64,000 bases of DNA from Loripinus fragilis (GCA_964019695.1 OZ026530.1:40174944-40238943); one strand, 5' to 3'. Positions 45,116 through 57,800 are shown, counted from the stretch's first letter. Program-made: numbers and translations. The notes: generated by a model not told the origin, from the sequence alone.

Positions 45116-45830
45116 ATATTGACTGATTTTAATTGATCAAGCTGTATTTGTGATGTCACAGAAGGTCACACAAAAAAGTGTAATTAGATTCCTGCTCTGT
45201 GTGTAAAAGGTGCATATGGTGCTCTGTGTTAACCAACATCAGATGCACAGCCGAGGTCAATAAATACAGTGCACCAAGTGCAGACTGATCAGTGCACAGT
45301 ATTGCGTTTCCAAGACAGCTTTATATTTCATTCAAACTATGTTAAATTGAATAACAAAGACTTCTATTATGTGCTTTTTGCGAAAAAGTAATTACTATCA
45401 CAAATGTATATAACCAATCCAGGCACTGTGCAGTACCTGTACATACATACAGACGAACAGACAGCTGTGTTTGTGATTGCAGATGCTAAATTCCAATGAT
45501 TTATCTAACTAGGCATCAGTATTTAAGTTATTTGAAATTATTTGTAGCAAAATGCCAATGTCTTTGATGCTTAAGTACTGTGTTTAATGCGTTATACATC
45601 ATTTTGCACCTATTGACCTTTGACCTCATTTATTGACCTTAATAATGATCTTTGGTTTGGGCAACAGGCAAAAAATGAAAGAGGACATGTCCCTCAGTAA
45701 CTTAGGCACTGTTGCCTTTCATGCCGCAAAAGTGCCCACAAACGTGTTTTCTAGCACTCTTATTTGTCTTTTAACTCTAGACTATAATTCTATTTCACAT
45801 TACCGTACCAGCCCGTGGGAAAAACAAAAT

Positions 45831-48800
45831 TTGAACAGCCGCTCGCTGGTCACATATCGATCCGCGACGTCATTGTACATGTAATGTTAAAATGACGTCA
45901 CTGTGTCACAGCTCAGCGATTTCAGGATTTCTTGGATTTTCTTTCGAATATAAAGTAAGGTTTAGTGGAGACCAAGATAAAGAATCCAGTATTTGTGCGT
46001 GGGGTTTGAATAGAAAAATCCGTCCCTTGAGATCGAGATCACCGTTTGTCATCACTCAGCAAGCCTCGTGATGCCAAGCGGTGATCCTTGGGATGGATTT
46101 TGCTATTCCACCCTTACAGTCATGATTGTTTCTTATATTACAACCTGAGTCTGCCAGGAAGGAACAATAAGAGCTCCACTTGTGGTCTCATAGTTCGGAC
46201 CAGGACAATTTGACAAGTGTCTCCTTAATTCACTTGATATATAGACCAGCAAACTATGTTGAAACTTCGCAGTTGTATGTACACGGAGTATTATGATAAC
46301 TTGTGTTTATGTTAAATAAACTGATGTTTATGAATCGATGGTTGTTTCCACTTTCAAGTCCCTCTACCCCCAAATTAGTACATGACTTAGAAATGCTCAT
46401 TGAGCATCTGAGTTGTTTTAACACTGTTTGCACATAAAGAACCGACCAAACAATTAGAATTTAGCAGTTAAAGCAGTTGCATTTATTGGACACTACTACT
46501 GTGCCTCCAGGCTTTAACGTGACCCCGTTTTCCTTAATGGTAATTTCAATTGAAAAAGAAATTTCAGAAATGCATGGGGATATAGACCACGTAATCAGAT
46601 TATTTTTCTCACTGAAGTATGATCTTTTTGGAACTCGGGATCTGTTCAACATCAGCTATTCTAGAGAGTTATATCTGTTTTCGAAATTTCTACACTTTGA
46701 AGAAATAGTTCGTGTTAAAATGGCTGTTTGCTTTGAAATGATAGTGAGTGAAACATAAACCACAGTGCAGTTATTCAAAAATATGTCTTTTATTGCCGAT
46801 TTTCATTCGAAAGTTGAACTTTTACTGAGTTAATGGTGTTTTTGCGAACTGGGAAGCTCACATGTCACTTTTTAACGGTTATTCGGTCATTTCAGGAACA
46901 GTAACTCTTGTTTAATAGTTTTCTATGAATGGACACTGCATACCAGCGTGATGCGCGTATGAATATCGCTGTTAATCAGGTCAACCACGCCTCGTAGTGT
47001 ATTCCAATGAATGGAAATAAGCCGTTTCATGATAAAACCTGCCTTTCTCGCATACATGCCATAAACTGAATGACCTGGCGCTTTCACATCGTTCTTTGAT
47101 TAGATTTCTTGTAAATGTAGGCCAGCTCATTTAATTTATCACACCCTTTAAACATGAAAGCGCAGCCATCCACTATATTTCGGTCTCTGTATTCTTCCTG
47201 CGTGTACGCTGTTCATATAAACATAAATGCGACAGATACCGTAATGCAGTTAACATGCGTGAAGTAACCATGCATGCACAGCCATCAAGTGGGTCTATGC
47301 ACCTAATTTTCGGCCCATATGTTCGTCCAAATGGTGCCTGCTTAAGTCGTCTGCTGCACATAGTTGATAACTTTATTTGCTTATGTTAGTACAGACGAAA
47401 ACTCCAAGTGTTCAAAGTGGTCACGTGTTTAATAGAGTCGGATCTGGAATGCTCTCTTTTCAGTACATATTTTTGTCCACAAACATTATTTGCCCGATTG
47501 TTGTTAGTTATTTCCCTGTAAGTGTTCTTGCTAGTATGCACGCATGTGCAGTCTGTTCTTGAGCTTTCGGTACTCGGCCTGGGTAGTGTTTAATGCAGAC
47601 GGATCTTTGGAAATTTATATAAAAAAATAGATAAATAAAAGAAAGTCAGCACCTATTTGTGTACACAATAATTATTTCAGAAAAAAAAGCCCAGTTTTGT
47701 TTGGTTATTTTGTACTAGTGAACGCTCTTGCGAGAATGCGCGCATGTACGATTTCGTGGAAAAATCAATGCAGTCGGAACTTTGGCAAGTTTATAAAACA
47801 ATCAGATCCTATCAGAATATGCCGAAACGACCCACGCTAAAACCAGGCGGAAAACGACCCAGCCGAAACTACCCACGGCCGGAAACCTATGTTTAATGAA
47901 TGTGCTACATCCGCTTTCCAGCGTCAAGGCAGTGACCGATATATAGGTCACTGGTCATTGCTACCACGTCGTACAACATAACCCATAGCGGCTTCTTTGA
48001 TCTTAAACATTGCTATCATACAGCGAGCCTCTGCTGATAACATAAGCAGAAAGTTTAATGGTCCCAGATCAGGTCCGACAAAGAGTTTAAAATTGATCAA
48101 ACCTGTCGGTTTTCCTGACTTTTATCATACATTTTAATCTACATGTAAAAACAAAGGCGCCGATGGGACTGCGCGGGCGCTCAGGGTGGTCCCTGCTTTT
48201 AACAAAGTCGGGGTTCTCGCGGCTTCAAACATTATATAGGCGTCTGGTAAATAAAGCAAATTTCGATAATCTCAAGGTCTATTCTGTTTTCAAATACAGA
48301 GCCAAAAACCATGCTCTATAAGTTCCTTACATGCGTATATGAGCAGTTAAAGATTTGCCTTATGCGATTCTGTCTTATAAGACTTCTTCTTTGAATAAAT
48401 ACCTGGAGATAGTTTCATCACTGAGGAAGGTGTCATTGTTGTTTATGTAAAAATGATTGATTGATTGAGTGAAAAATTGATTGATTGTGTTTGTGTACAT
48501 CATTTGGTTTGTTGATACATGTACTCACATGTAGCTTGTGATGTAATGAAAGAACGAACTCTTTATCTGCTAAAGCCAAGTTCATTGATATGGCACTTAA
48601 TGCCATATCTTTTCTTGTATATAGGCTGGGATTAGATGGAATTTCTGCGTGTTTTTGTTCCTCCACTTTGAATTTGTTCCCTAGTGTACCTTATCGATAT
48701 CCAATATATTGCCGATCAGTAGCGTCAAACTTGTGCATTAAGCTTATGATAGCTAATATAGAGGCGCAAATGGGTATATATCTCAAGGAAAAAGACTAAG

Positions 48801-49354
48801 TTATTATGATTTGCAGGGCATTCGGGCCTTACTTCAAAATAAGGGCTGCTCTCAAAAATAAGATTTAGTTACGCTGTGTGCATTTACATCCACATGCTAA
48901 ACGTCGATCGTATTAATAAGGATTAAAATTGTTAATTAAAAAAAACGGGGGTCACTTCAAACCTGGAAACACAGTAGTATGAATTTATAAAACTTACTTA
49001 CAAAAAATCGCTAGTTTGCCAGTTTTTAATTCCCCCTGGTTCGTTATTAATTTGGTTAATATTTTAAAGTCGGGCCTAAGCCATGACAAACCACTCAAAT
49101 AAAACAACACAAATAAAAAATAGAATTTCCATCACCAACGCACGACGACACTCTGGCGATCATTCTTTTTCAGATAATTTACATTGTGCAAGAAGATTGA
49201 CTGTTTAGAAAAAGCAAAACGAGTGGAAAGTACTTCTTTCTTTTCTTTCTCTATATACTGTCAGAACCTCTTTCGGGTATTATCGGCGCGTGTACTTTGT
49301 ACACTCTGGGTTGTATGATGAAAGCCTACAAGTAACCATACAATGTATCTAAAT
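45831..49354. other. No gene seen
   Basis: About 3.5 kb without recognisable coding sequence. Noted: two GACGTCA words (45869, 45893); a perfect short palindrome CAGTGACC-N8-GGTCACTG at about 47932-47955; a run of short CCGAAACGACCCAC-type words at 47820-47885; a loose duplication at about 47520-47590 and 47715-47800 (CTAGT...GCGCATGT...AATGCAGTCGGA); and GATTGATTGATT near 48455. Confidence 0.5.
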
Positions 49355-49580
49355 TATCGTAGGGTTCTTTAACCTGCACAGGGGGTGACTTTCCCTGCAC
49401 AGGGGACATCTAGTTCACGTCCGGATCCGAAGGACGATGCACTTATCTAGTATCCTCCCTGCAAATGACACCAGAGAAAGCATGTTCAGACATCGAAATT
49501 TTCCTCGCCGCAAACGGGAATCGAATCTGGGACCTCTAGCACAAGAGGCACGTGCCTTACCACTGAGCTACCAAGCTTTT
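49355..49580 (-). mobile_element. tRNA-derived SINE of a second family
   Basis: On the minus strand the head TTGGTAGCTCAGTGGTAAGG is box A-like and AGATTCGATTCCC box B-like. The body has GTGCATCGTCCTTCGGATCC, then GACGTGAACTAGATGTCCCC and CCTGTGCAGGTTAAAGAACC at the 3' end. This central segment (CGTCCTTCGGAT...GACGT) is, as I recall, widespread in animal SINEs. It lacks the S1 tail. Confidence 0.75.
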
Positions 49581-50529
49581 TGGAGATTGCCAAACAAATT
49601 GCCGCACTTAAGTTTCATTTTTTTGCCCTCAGTGGAGGACTGTGGATTACGTAAATTTAAAAACGTAACTTTGATATGAAAAAATCGCTTTTCTCCGTCA
49701 ATACTTAATAGTTTCTCATCACTTCTTAGTTGCACCATTTTCTGTTGTCCGCTTTTCAATTGCAGTTGAACTTTAAAAACTATTTCCATTAAGTGCCTAG
49801 GAATTGCAGTTCAAAGTTTGACGTTGATGTCCCCATAACATGTATTCAGTTTGTGCATGATAAAGTTAAAACTTGATTTCTTGAGCACATTAATTTTGCT
49901 AAATGTGCTCATTATTTCATCAGAATCCATCAGGATTAGGGCGTACAGAATTAAGAATTAAAATTACCATTGAATTATATATGTACAAGTACAGTATTTA
50001 TCATTTACTGCAGTATAATATACACCATTCTGTACCTGTTTCTATGAAAAAAAGTATATAGTACTATAATAAGAAGTTGATTAGTTGTTACAAAACATTT
50101 GTGTTTAGTAATGGCACGCCTTTTGGAAGATCAAAGAAACCCAGCTGTCGTGGTCGACGGTAAATAACGTCAAGTACAATTTTGCCTGTTCTAAACAGAC
50201 TTAATTTTTTGAACCAGTACAACATTACTGGATATGTCAGAAACCGTGCAAGCACGATCGCGCACGGGCGACAATGTGACGTACTGATCGCGTTATCACG
50301 TTAACTCGCCTACGCAGCAAACATTACTACTCGGCGCTACTGAGTTCATTCACATGCGGCTATTAATCATTTGAGACAGAACTAAGTACCTATTCATGCT
50401 TGTCGTTCTTATACTGGGCAGATTATGACAGCTCGCCACCGGGCTTCGAGACTGTTATGCGCAAGTCGTAATTTGCATTTTACAAGGCACCAGTGGCAAT
50501 CAGTATATTTTAGAGATTAATTGTGATTT

Positions 50530-51004
50530 ACCCCAAGCCACGCAAATGGCCGGAATATGCATCTATAACTGTAGAAACGAACAACTTACAGATTGGGAGA
50601 GAGAGTTTGGGGTAGAAGTATTATGGTCTTTGGTGGGATAATGGGAATCTGAAAACTAATTTCATCATTATCCCGAGAAACATAAATGTTTCGAACAACA
50701 CAATGATACCATTCATTCAAAATGACGGACTTTGAATTTTCCAGCATACGGCGCATATAACAACACATTCCTCGCTCAAACTAATGTCAACGTCTTGCCG
50801 CGGTCCGCTTTACCCCCAGACATGAACCCTATAGAACATGCATGCGATGAATTGGGTCAGACGGCCAGGTCCAATCATCAGATAAATGCCATAAACAACA
50901 TCAAAGATGCACTTCTGTTAGAATGGCAACCCAGTCCTAACGCGATCATACAACGTTACGTAAATGCAGCGAGACAGCGTATTCTGCAATGTATTCGTGA
51001 GTGA
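50530..51004 (+). pseudogene. Tc1/mariner-type transposase, C-terminal fragment
   Basis: About 50601-50640 encodes GRSIMVFGGIMG, the segment before the second catalytic Asp. A frameshift follows, then NLKTNFIIIPRNINVSNNT to about 50730. 50748-51004 encodes AYNNTFLAQTNVNVLPRS and PPDMNPIEHACDELG, the DDE_3 C-terminus with the third acidic residue (Glu of PIEH), ending at a TGA. The N-terminal DNA-binding part and the first Asp were not found. Frameshifts and truncation make it dead. Confidence 0.75.
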
Positions 51005-51063
51005 GGTCACGCTGGTTTCTGATGGTTTTATAACATCACTTAAAGTACGCTATCAGTAATGTA

Positions 51064-51275
51064 CAGTAAATCCTGTATACAACGGTCACTCTCAAAAAGA
51101 CCGAAAATTGGTTTTCAAGACCAACCTACATATATCGATTAATGCAGGTCAAAGGTATTGCAGAATGTTCAAGGGAAGCATTCTGCAATACTTTTGACCT
51201 TCATAAAGTTACCGTTTGACATTAAGCTCTTTGTTTTGTCTATTTTTGAGTGGCCGGTTTACACGGGTTTTACTG
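51064..51275. mobile_element. TA-flanked MITE with ~35-bp inverted ends and inner stem
   Basis: 212 bp. The left end CAGTAAATCCTGTATACAAC and the right end (minus strand) CAGTAAAACCCGTGTAAACC are inverted, with TA flanks (51062-51063, 51276-51277). Inside, CAGGTCAAAGGTATTGCAGA and TCTGCAATACTTTTGACCTT form a second stem. It lies 60 bp after the Tc1-like fragment, but a link is not shown. Confidence 0.85.
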
Positions 51276-51277
51276 TA

Positions 51278-53148
51278 TTGTTTCCAAATGCTAATTTAAT
51301 GTGATCGCTTTGATATTTCAGAAAAAAATAAATCTTAACCCTTCTCAACTGAATTATTCATGAGCATTATGCAATATTTTAATTTCATCCAATAAATTAC
51401 ACAACGACATCAATAATGCATTGGAGTTTCGATGTCAAAAAAGGAATTAACCCCGAAAAAAATATCGACAAAATATATACTTTTGAAAGTAAAGTTTATT
51501 TTGGGTCAGTGTAAATGGACCGACTGTACTTTGAGATTTGAATATCCTACATGTGACGTTATTCACCAGCGCAGCGCTGGTGATATACGTTAGTTAACTT
51601 CCATTGGGCGCGTGTTCGATTCGGGCCTGTTCCATTAGCAAGATGTGGAAATGGATCAGGTGTAAATTCCCCAATAGCAGTGTCTTTTACAGTTCTTTCT
51701 CCGACTCCCCGTCGACCAAGTTACTTCCAAAATTTCATCATTGCGTGAGCGATGTTGATACACGTTGGTTACTGGATTGCTTCTAAAAGCGAAAAGGCCT
51801 ATTAGAGACCTTACCACTGAGAGAGAATCCCAATCAAACATGGGCCCTTCGGATATTCTAGACTAAATGTGACGAAATATCTAGATGTAGATGGGTCAGT
51901 TTCAATATGCCCCCTAGGCATTATGTGCATTGACTTCGATTGAGGAATACGGTTGAATGACCTAATGCATACTGCTGAGGAGGGGGTTAACTCTACAATT
52001 TTTTAGTGTGTTCATGAGCAGAGTCTTACTGGAATATGCATATTTCCTGTCTTTTATTGGCTTCCAACGGATCACCTATGTACAAATCGTTAACCAAAAC
52101 AAAAAATACTTACAGCTTGAAATCCCATGAAACACTGAAACGAGTGGCTTCAGCAAATGCAATAATAAAACCCAATAAAAGTTCTTCTTTAATAACTGTT
52201 AAATGCCATGCGATGGTTCTAAGCTTTTTTAAAAGCTAACCTTGTCTTAATATCGCTATTTCGTCGTCACCGCAAACACATTTGTGACCCGTCACGCAAA
52301 AAGGTACGAGTTGGGTGGACGACGTCATTTCGAGAAAATACGTCTTAAAGTTAACGTCGCGTCGCTGAAAAATAGCACACTTACGCGTGTTTCAAAGAGA
52401 AGTTTAACTTATTATAAAACCGGATCAAAAGCGTTTTTCATGTTCAGGTTTTCTGCCGCCAGACTGTCAAACATTTTGTACGATATTGTAAATGTCCCTT
52501 TTGAATGTTCGTAAGTGAAACTTTGGTCGCGAATCGTTCACACAGTTCAGTTTATGATTAAGATCTATTTTTCATCTGGTTTACATGGTTTAGGCCTACT
52601 AATTTAAGGGCAGTTGCGGGTAATGCTTCCCACATTAAAATCTTTTTTAATTCTTTGCATACAGTTTGTTTTATGTATGGACTGTCAATTTATGAAATAA
52701 AAAGGATATGTCACCACTCTTGATTTTACATAATCTCACAAGGAAGTTTTCAACATTTTACAAATTTTCTGAAAAAAAAACGACTTCCTTAATATTAAGT
52801 TAAAATAGTTGTAATCGCTATCCAGCTTCTTTATTTTAATTTCAATTATTACTCACGACACCAAGCTTTTTAGGAAAAGTGAACATTGATTTGTTTTCTC
52901 AAGCCGTGGCAAGATTTAAGTCTATCTGATGACGTAGTTATGATGTCATCGGGTAAGAACGAATTTTTGCCACAATTTTTTTTTAAACGAAGCCAAGTGT
53001 ATTATGAGTACAGCAGAAACATGAGAATTTTTTGTGAAAAATTCAAAATGGCTTTCCGGAACTTAAAGAAAAAAAACATATGAAAAAAATAATTCATGAT
53101 TATCGCATGTGATTTGAAATAATTATAAGCAAATTCTTTAAAATTTCT
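51278..53148. other. No gene seen
   Basis: Non-coding, apart from the dispersed fragment at 52800-52925 (see 31700-31835). CCAGCGCAGCGCTGG at 51567 is a short perfect palindrome. TTTGTGACCCGTCACGC at 52281 recurs inverted near 56078 (GCGTGACGGGTCACA). Confidence 0.45.
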
Positions 53149-53149
53149 G

Positions 53150-53222
53150 CAATGGTGTAGGGGCTACGATACCTGACTCTCACGCGAACGGCATAGTTCG
53201 ACTCCGAGCGTCGGTATTCCAA
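53150..53222 (+). mobile_element. tRNA-Glu-like pseudogene or SINE head
   Basis: TGGTGTAGGGGCTACGATAC followed by CTGACTCTCACGC (a Glu-CTC-type anticodon arm) and AGTTCGACTCC (box B). The acceptor ends (…CTGCAA and GTCGGTA) do not pair, and the D-arm has substitutions, so a functional tRNA is unlikely. Confidence 0.6.
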
Positions 53223-54391
53223 TTTAATTTTTGTTTCTTTTTAGGCTTTTTTTCTACATACGTTTTTACTGTAGACAAAAGAATATTGACAGACCAATAG
53301 TATCTGCATCTTCCAAACAAATATATTTAATCCCCCTCCGTCATAAATAAGAAAAAATTACCGTTATGCATCCTTTGCCTGGACAGACATGGAACCTTCC
53401 AAACTGTTAACCGGTCGGTTTTGCAGCTCTGAGCGGAGGCGCCATTCAACCCATCGTATGTAACCATGCCCATCATGTATCCATGCCCCAATCGGCGGGA
53501 ACACAATTCTAGTCAAGCATGTTTGCTGCCTTAGTTCATTCTTGTTAGTTTATTGCACAACTGAATACACCATCTCCACAAGTCCTATTTCTCGGCTGTT
53601 TAGTTTTGAATGACAGTGCACTTGTTAGGTTGAACACGGTAATTATATATTTTTAAGCATCATAAAGAAACTCCATAACATATTGCCAAACTACAACAAT
53701 GCTTCAAATAAATAAAATGCAGGAAGAGGCTGACATGGTACGCATGCTTGTAAGTTTCTACATTTCAAACAGCTGAACGGCTGCTACGTGGTTGTGCACA
53801 ACTGTTGCGTAACGATGTCCATAAAGCATAATTTGTTAGGGATGCAGAGGGATGGTCCTTTCCTGGGGAGAATAAAGATTTAATAAAAAAAGAGGGGGGG
53901 GGATGACATGGGAATTGGAAATATTTACATGAAATGACCATAGCTACTACACTTGCCAAAGCTTTGCAAATCTCTTCTGGTAGAACCACGGCACCAAAAG
54001 GAAATGAACCAGCAATTTTAACGAGAAAAAAAAACAATTGTTAAATTGACAATCTTTATATGCCCAGTGTGTGTTTAAATTTACTAGGAATATTGTAAGC
54101 ACTTTCGGAAAGCATATGCAAATTAATAACAAAGCATCTTTTCTTGATGTTTAACATGTGTTAACAAAAGAAATTGGAGCGTGTGACTATCCTTAGTGTA
54201 CATGCAAAAAGAAAATGCCGTCGTAGTGACAAAATGTCTTAGAATTCAGCATGTGCCTTCCAATTTGAGGAACTGTGCAAGCTATTCAAATTGCATGATG
54301 GTTGCGTTTCTTTATGTACTGAGTATATACGCAATACAATATCAGCATTACACAATGGATGCATGTACCAGGACGTCAAAAGCATTTAAAG
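53223..54391. other. No gene seen
   Basis: AT-rich non-coding sequence with a short poly-G near 53892. Confidence 0.4.
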
Positions 54392-54393
54392 TA

Positions 54394-54888
54394 CAGTCAC
54401 GGGACATAATTATTCGCCTACTTGCGACGTCGCCGTTTAAAACAGTGCACTTCCAGAATTTTGCAAAAATTATTCTGACGAATTTAATGGGTGCATTTTT
54501 ACAAAACTTACACGGATGAAAAGTAAATAGAAAATAGCAATATACAATTAAATATTCAAATAATTACGCTTTTGGTTCTCAAGGAGAACGCGTTTAAAGT
54601 GGACGTAAATTTTCAAATATCACGATTCCCATTGACGCTGACATTAACGTCACCGAAAAAATGAAATTTTAATTTGTCTTTGTGTTTAAATGACTACCAT
54701 GCGATAACAATTGACACCAGGAAGCTACAATAAATATGTTTATTGCGTAAATCAATTTGCTTTCATTTAGTACTTTTTTCATAATTAAAGCTTCTATAGT
54801 TTTGCGACAATAATTTTTGCAAAAATCTAGAATTACACTAATTTAAACGGCGACGTCACAAGTAGCGAATACTTATGTCCCGTGACTG
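54394..54888. mobile_element. MJ TIR element, TA-flanked, long inverted ends
   Basis: 495 bp. The left end CAGTCACGGGACATAATTAT continues through GCGACGTCGCCGTTTAAA. The right end, on the minus strand, reads CAGTCACGGGACATAAGTAT and GTGACGTCGCCGTTTAAA. The ends match over about 75 bp. TA flanks lie at 54392-54393 and 54889-54890. No coding capacity. Confidence 0.85.
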
Positions 54889-56170
54889 TACATGCAAAGT
54901 TTCAAACGACCAGTATAAATCGTATAGGTGAAGTTTTTTTATAAACACTTATCACATGCTTCAAACTTGTGTTTAAGTACACAACATAAAATAATGACAA
55001 AATAAATTTGAGAATCATATTAAAATCCCATGCACATACTAACAATCAATAGCATGAGACACTGGTAGCAGTCGATGGCCACGACTAAAAAACAGTGACT
55101 GAAATCAATGTGACTGAATATTGTATATAAACCACTTGCGCATCAATATGATCTGTAGGCAATGGCAAGTTTCAAACCTATCTATACACTTAAACTGTAG
55201 GAGGAGCTGCACACACATGGCACCCGAGCAGAACCACGCACCACAAACAACACACCACTAATACTATGCTCACCACTTTCTCTGAAAGGCGGGCGACAAT
55301 AAACAATATACTAGCAGGAAGCTGGTTGAAATAGCATAACAACGTATACACATTCTAATATTTTCTAAATTCAACTGATAATGTAGTAATTGTACACATG
55401 TTTGAGAAAACAAAATTTTCTTTAACGTCATGTCTCTGCGATGTTCCCGTTGACGTCAACGAAAAAATCAGTTTTTCAGTAATTTGCAGTTTTAATATAA
55501 TTATCATTTTTTTCAGGAAGTAAGAGACCTTGGCTAATGGATATATTTTTGTTTATTGCGTTTTTCAATTTCCTTTCCAATGGTAACCTTTTTATCAAGT
55601 TTGATGCATTGACAGCGATGAAAATAATTTTTAAACAACACATGAAATATCTCAGTGTAAAGTTTTGTTTCTTTTTAAGTTGACTAAGTTTTGACACTAT
55701 AGTGTAGTTGAAGGCTAGAAAAAAAAACTGGTGCGAAATTTTAAAAATAGATAGAGGAGGAAGAATGAGAGGAATAATAAATAGAAAAAGAAAAGAAAAT
55801 TGATTACAACAAAACAATACATTGTAACGTCCTTTTGCAATATTTTATTACTCGTGTTAATCTGCTGGATTTTACTATGTACATGTAACGTTACAATAAC
55901 GTCAATAGAAAGTTTTAACGCTTCAGGGCGGTACCCATCTTCTTTGGACATTTTGAGACCCAAAATGATCAAGAACCCACCAACATGTTAATATTTCTTG
56001 ATTCGTCATAAAATTCTCTATTCAAAAAGCGGGAAAAGTGAATTTCACTATATGACACCCAACTCGTCCCTTTTCGCGTGACGGGTCACATTTATTAATT
56101 TAATCCGTGCATAATATTGCTTCAAACCAAATCGACCCATCGCGGCATTATAGGAATGAAATTTTATTTT
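54889..56170. other. No gene seen
   Basis: Non-coding. ACGTCAACGAAAAAATCAG near 55453 resembles ACGTCACCGAAAAAATGAA at 54648 inside MJ, a possible second fragment of that family. Confidence 0.4.
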
Positions 56171-56175
56171 TTGGT

Positions 56176-56875
56176 TTTTATCGATGTGTAAACTCCGGCG
56201 AATCACTCACAAATTGAATAAAGGGCTTAAATTGAATAAGGGCCCACCGGGGTTTACCTGTTGGATTTCTTTTGCTCCGGTATTCAGTTTAATTTACTGT
56301 TGAGTCCTTATCCTTGCTTTATCTTCTTGTTATATCTTGATTTATATGTTTTAGGAGATGATGCATTTATAAGTTAGGGGTCTTTCATGCAAACCAAATA
56401 TCTATGTGTCTTGATCCACATCTGAATTAAGGGTGAGGTTGGCGCCGTTAAACCGGTTTAAGCCCTCCAGTAAAATATTTTACTGACCGTTCCAAGGCGG
56501 TACTTTTTTTGTGGATCTTTTATGTTTTTGTTCTGTCTTGTGTTTGCTATGTTTTGTGCACGTCTGTTTATATGTGCTTTGTGGTCACCTGCTGGGAAAG
56601 GGCTGGCCTCTTGGCTCTCGTTTGTGGTGTCTTCTGTGAGTTTGTCGCTTTCCCATTGGTATCCTGGGTCAGGTGTGGTACTTGATTGTATCGATTCCTG
56701 ATCTTTGCACCATTACTTACTTTTATGTTAAATTTGTGAGTGATCGCCGGAGTTTACACATCGATAAAAACAAAAAATGTGTAAACTCCGGCGAATCACA
56801 AATTGAATAAACCCCGAAGGCTTTTATGTTAAATTTGTGAGTGATTCGCCGGAGTTTACACATCGATAAAAAACA
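56176..56875. repeat. Cluster of four ~45-bp inverted arms around a RL-A insertion
   Basis: The word GTGTAAACTCCGGCGAATCA, with ATCGATAAAAAC on one side and CACAAATT on the other, occurs at 56186 (+), 56728 (-), 56780 (+) and 56828 (-). RL-A fills 56245-56725. The second and third arms form a tight hairpin at 56728-56812. Confidence 0.8.
56245..56725 (+). mobile_element. RL-A LINE-like 3' end
   Basis: From GCCCACCGGGGTTTACCTG through CCGTTCCAAGGCGGTAC to GATTCCTGATCTTTGCACC and a TTACTTACTTTT tail. It is very similar to 16140-16477 over the shared part and extends further 5'. Confidence 0.85.
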
Positions 56876-57654
56876 AAAAAATCATTCCTTATAATTCCAA
56901 CTTCGGAACAAAACAGCACATTTGTAAAGGGTTGTTGACAACATTTCAATTTTAAAAGCCTGAAGGAAAATAGTTCGTAACCGCTGTGTATGAAAGATGG
57001 GGCAGCCATCTTTAAAATTATGTCAGTTCAAAACTTTGTTATGCTAAATAATGATTAAATTTGCACTCTATTTGGAGCGAGTATATGAGTATGAGCTCAA
57101 AAACAACTCCATTTAGTTTGGGATTGTTTTCTTAAGCTTGCTGGGCTCATTGAAGAGCATTTAGATAAAGGCCCTTCCACGGAATGACAGGTTTTAAAAA
57201 GCACAAGTTTACCTTTACAAGTCCCTGCCTAAAATTCCCACATTAGTAGGCTCTAAGCGTTAACCTAAAAAGTTCGTTTTGATGCTGTCAAACTGTATTG
57301 AAACATTTGTTGTTGTTGATGTAGCCATTGTTTTGATGCCGATTCTCTTCGATGACGTTTTTGTTTGTGTTAAGTGACGTCACATAGCCACGTCATCGGG
57401 TTCATTTCTTAGAGTTCCTCCTGTTGCTTTGAAGATGCACCCTCATACGGTGTAAGGGTTTTCAAATGAGCTTTCAACATGTTTTATCTCGGACACAACA
57501 AGTTTTATCTACAGTTCGTTATTAGCACTGTGAAATCAAGGCAGATATCAAATATTCATACGCATGGGTTTTATTGAAGTGTAAAAACCATTTAATTTTA
57601 CCAATTGGTCCAATCAAAATCGCCGAAAAAACGATAAAAAACATTGAGTTGGAA
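56876..57654. other. No gene seen
   Basis: Non-coding; no family recognised. Confidence 0.4.
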
Positions 57655-57702
57655 TCATAACTGAATAACTGTTGACTGGGACGTAAGGAATCAAATCAAA
57701 TG
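57655..57702 (+). mobile_element. SINE tail fragment
   Basis: TGACTGGGACGTAAGGAATC followed by AAATCAAAT, the shared S1-type tail. No head was seen upstream. Confidence 0.6.
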
Positions 57703-57705
57703 AGC

Positions 57706-57800
57706 TACAGTAACACGTCAAATATGATGCGCCTCAGAAAAGTTTATTTTACCCCCTTGTCTCTTTCTTTAGGGCATTGTGGTTGCATTTTTGATAGCCT
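57706..57800 (-). mobile_element. Fragment of the ML element interior
   Basis: On the minus strand AATGCAACCACAATGCCCTA, AGAGACAAGGGGG and GTGTTACTGTAGCT match 36015-36105 inside ML. The TIRs are absent here. Confidence 0.7.

Larger units (their letters stand above)
41590..45830. mobile_element. Decayed DNA transposon with long imperfect inverted ends, carrying the CXC gene
   Basis: 41640-41770 (TGTGGGCACTTTTGGGGCAT ... CCCTGTTGCCCAAATGG ... GGGTCAAAGGTCA) is repeated inverted at 45600-45745 (minus strand: TTGTGGGCACTTTTGCGGCA ... GCCTGTTGCCCAAACC ... AGGTCAAAGGTCA). The outer borders are unclear and no target duplication was read. The minus-strand CXC gene lies between. A RL-A element interrupts it at 44622-45115. 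Superfamily unknown. It starts within about 130 bp of the sulfotransferase stop codon, so it probably forms part of that gene's 3' UTR or flank. Confidence 0.6.

Noticed and set aside
53150..53222. Functional tRNA-Glu gene
   Set aside because: The acceptor stem does not pair and the D-arm is altered; only the anticodon arm and box B are well kept.
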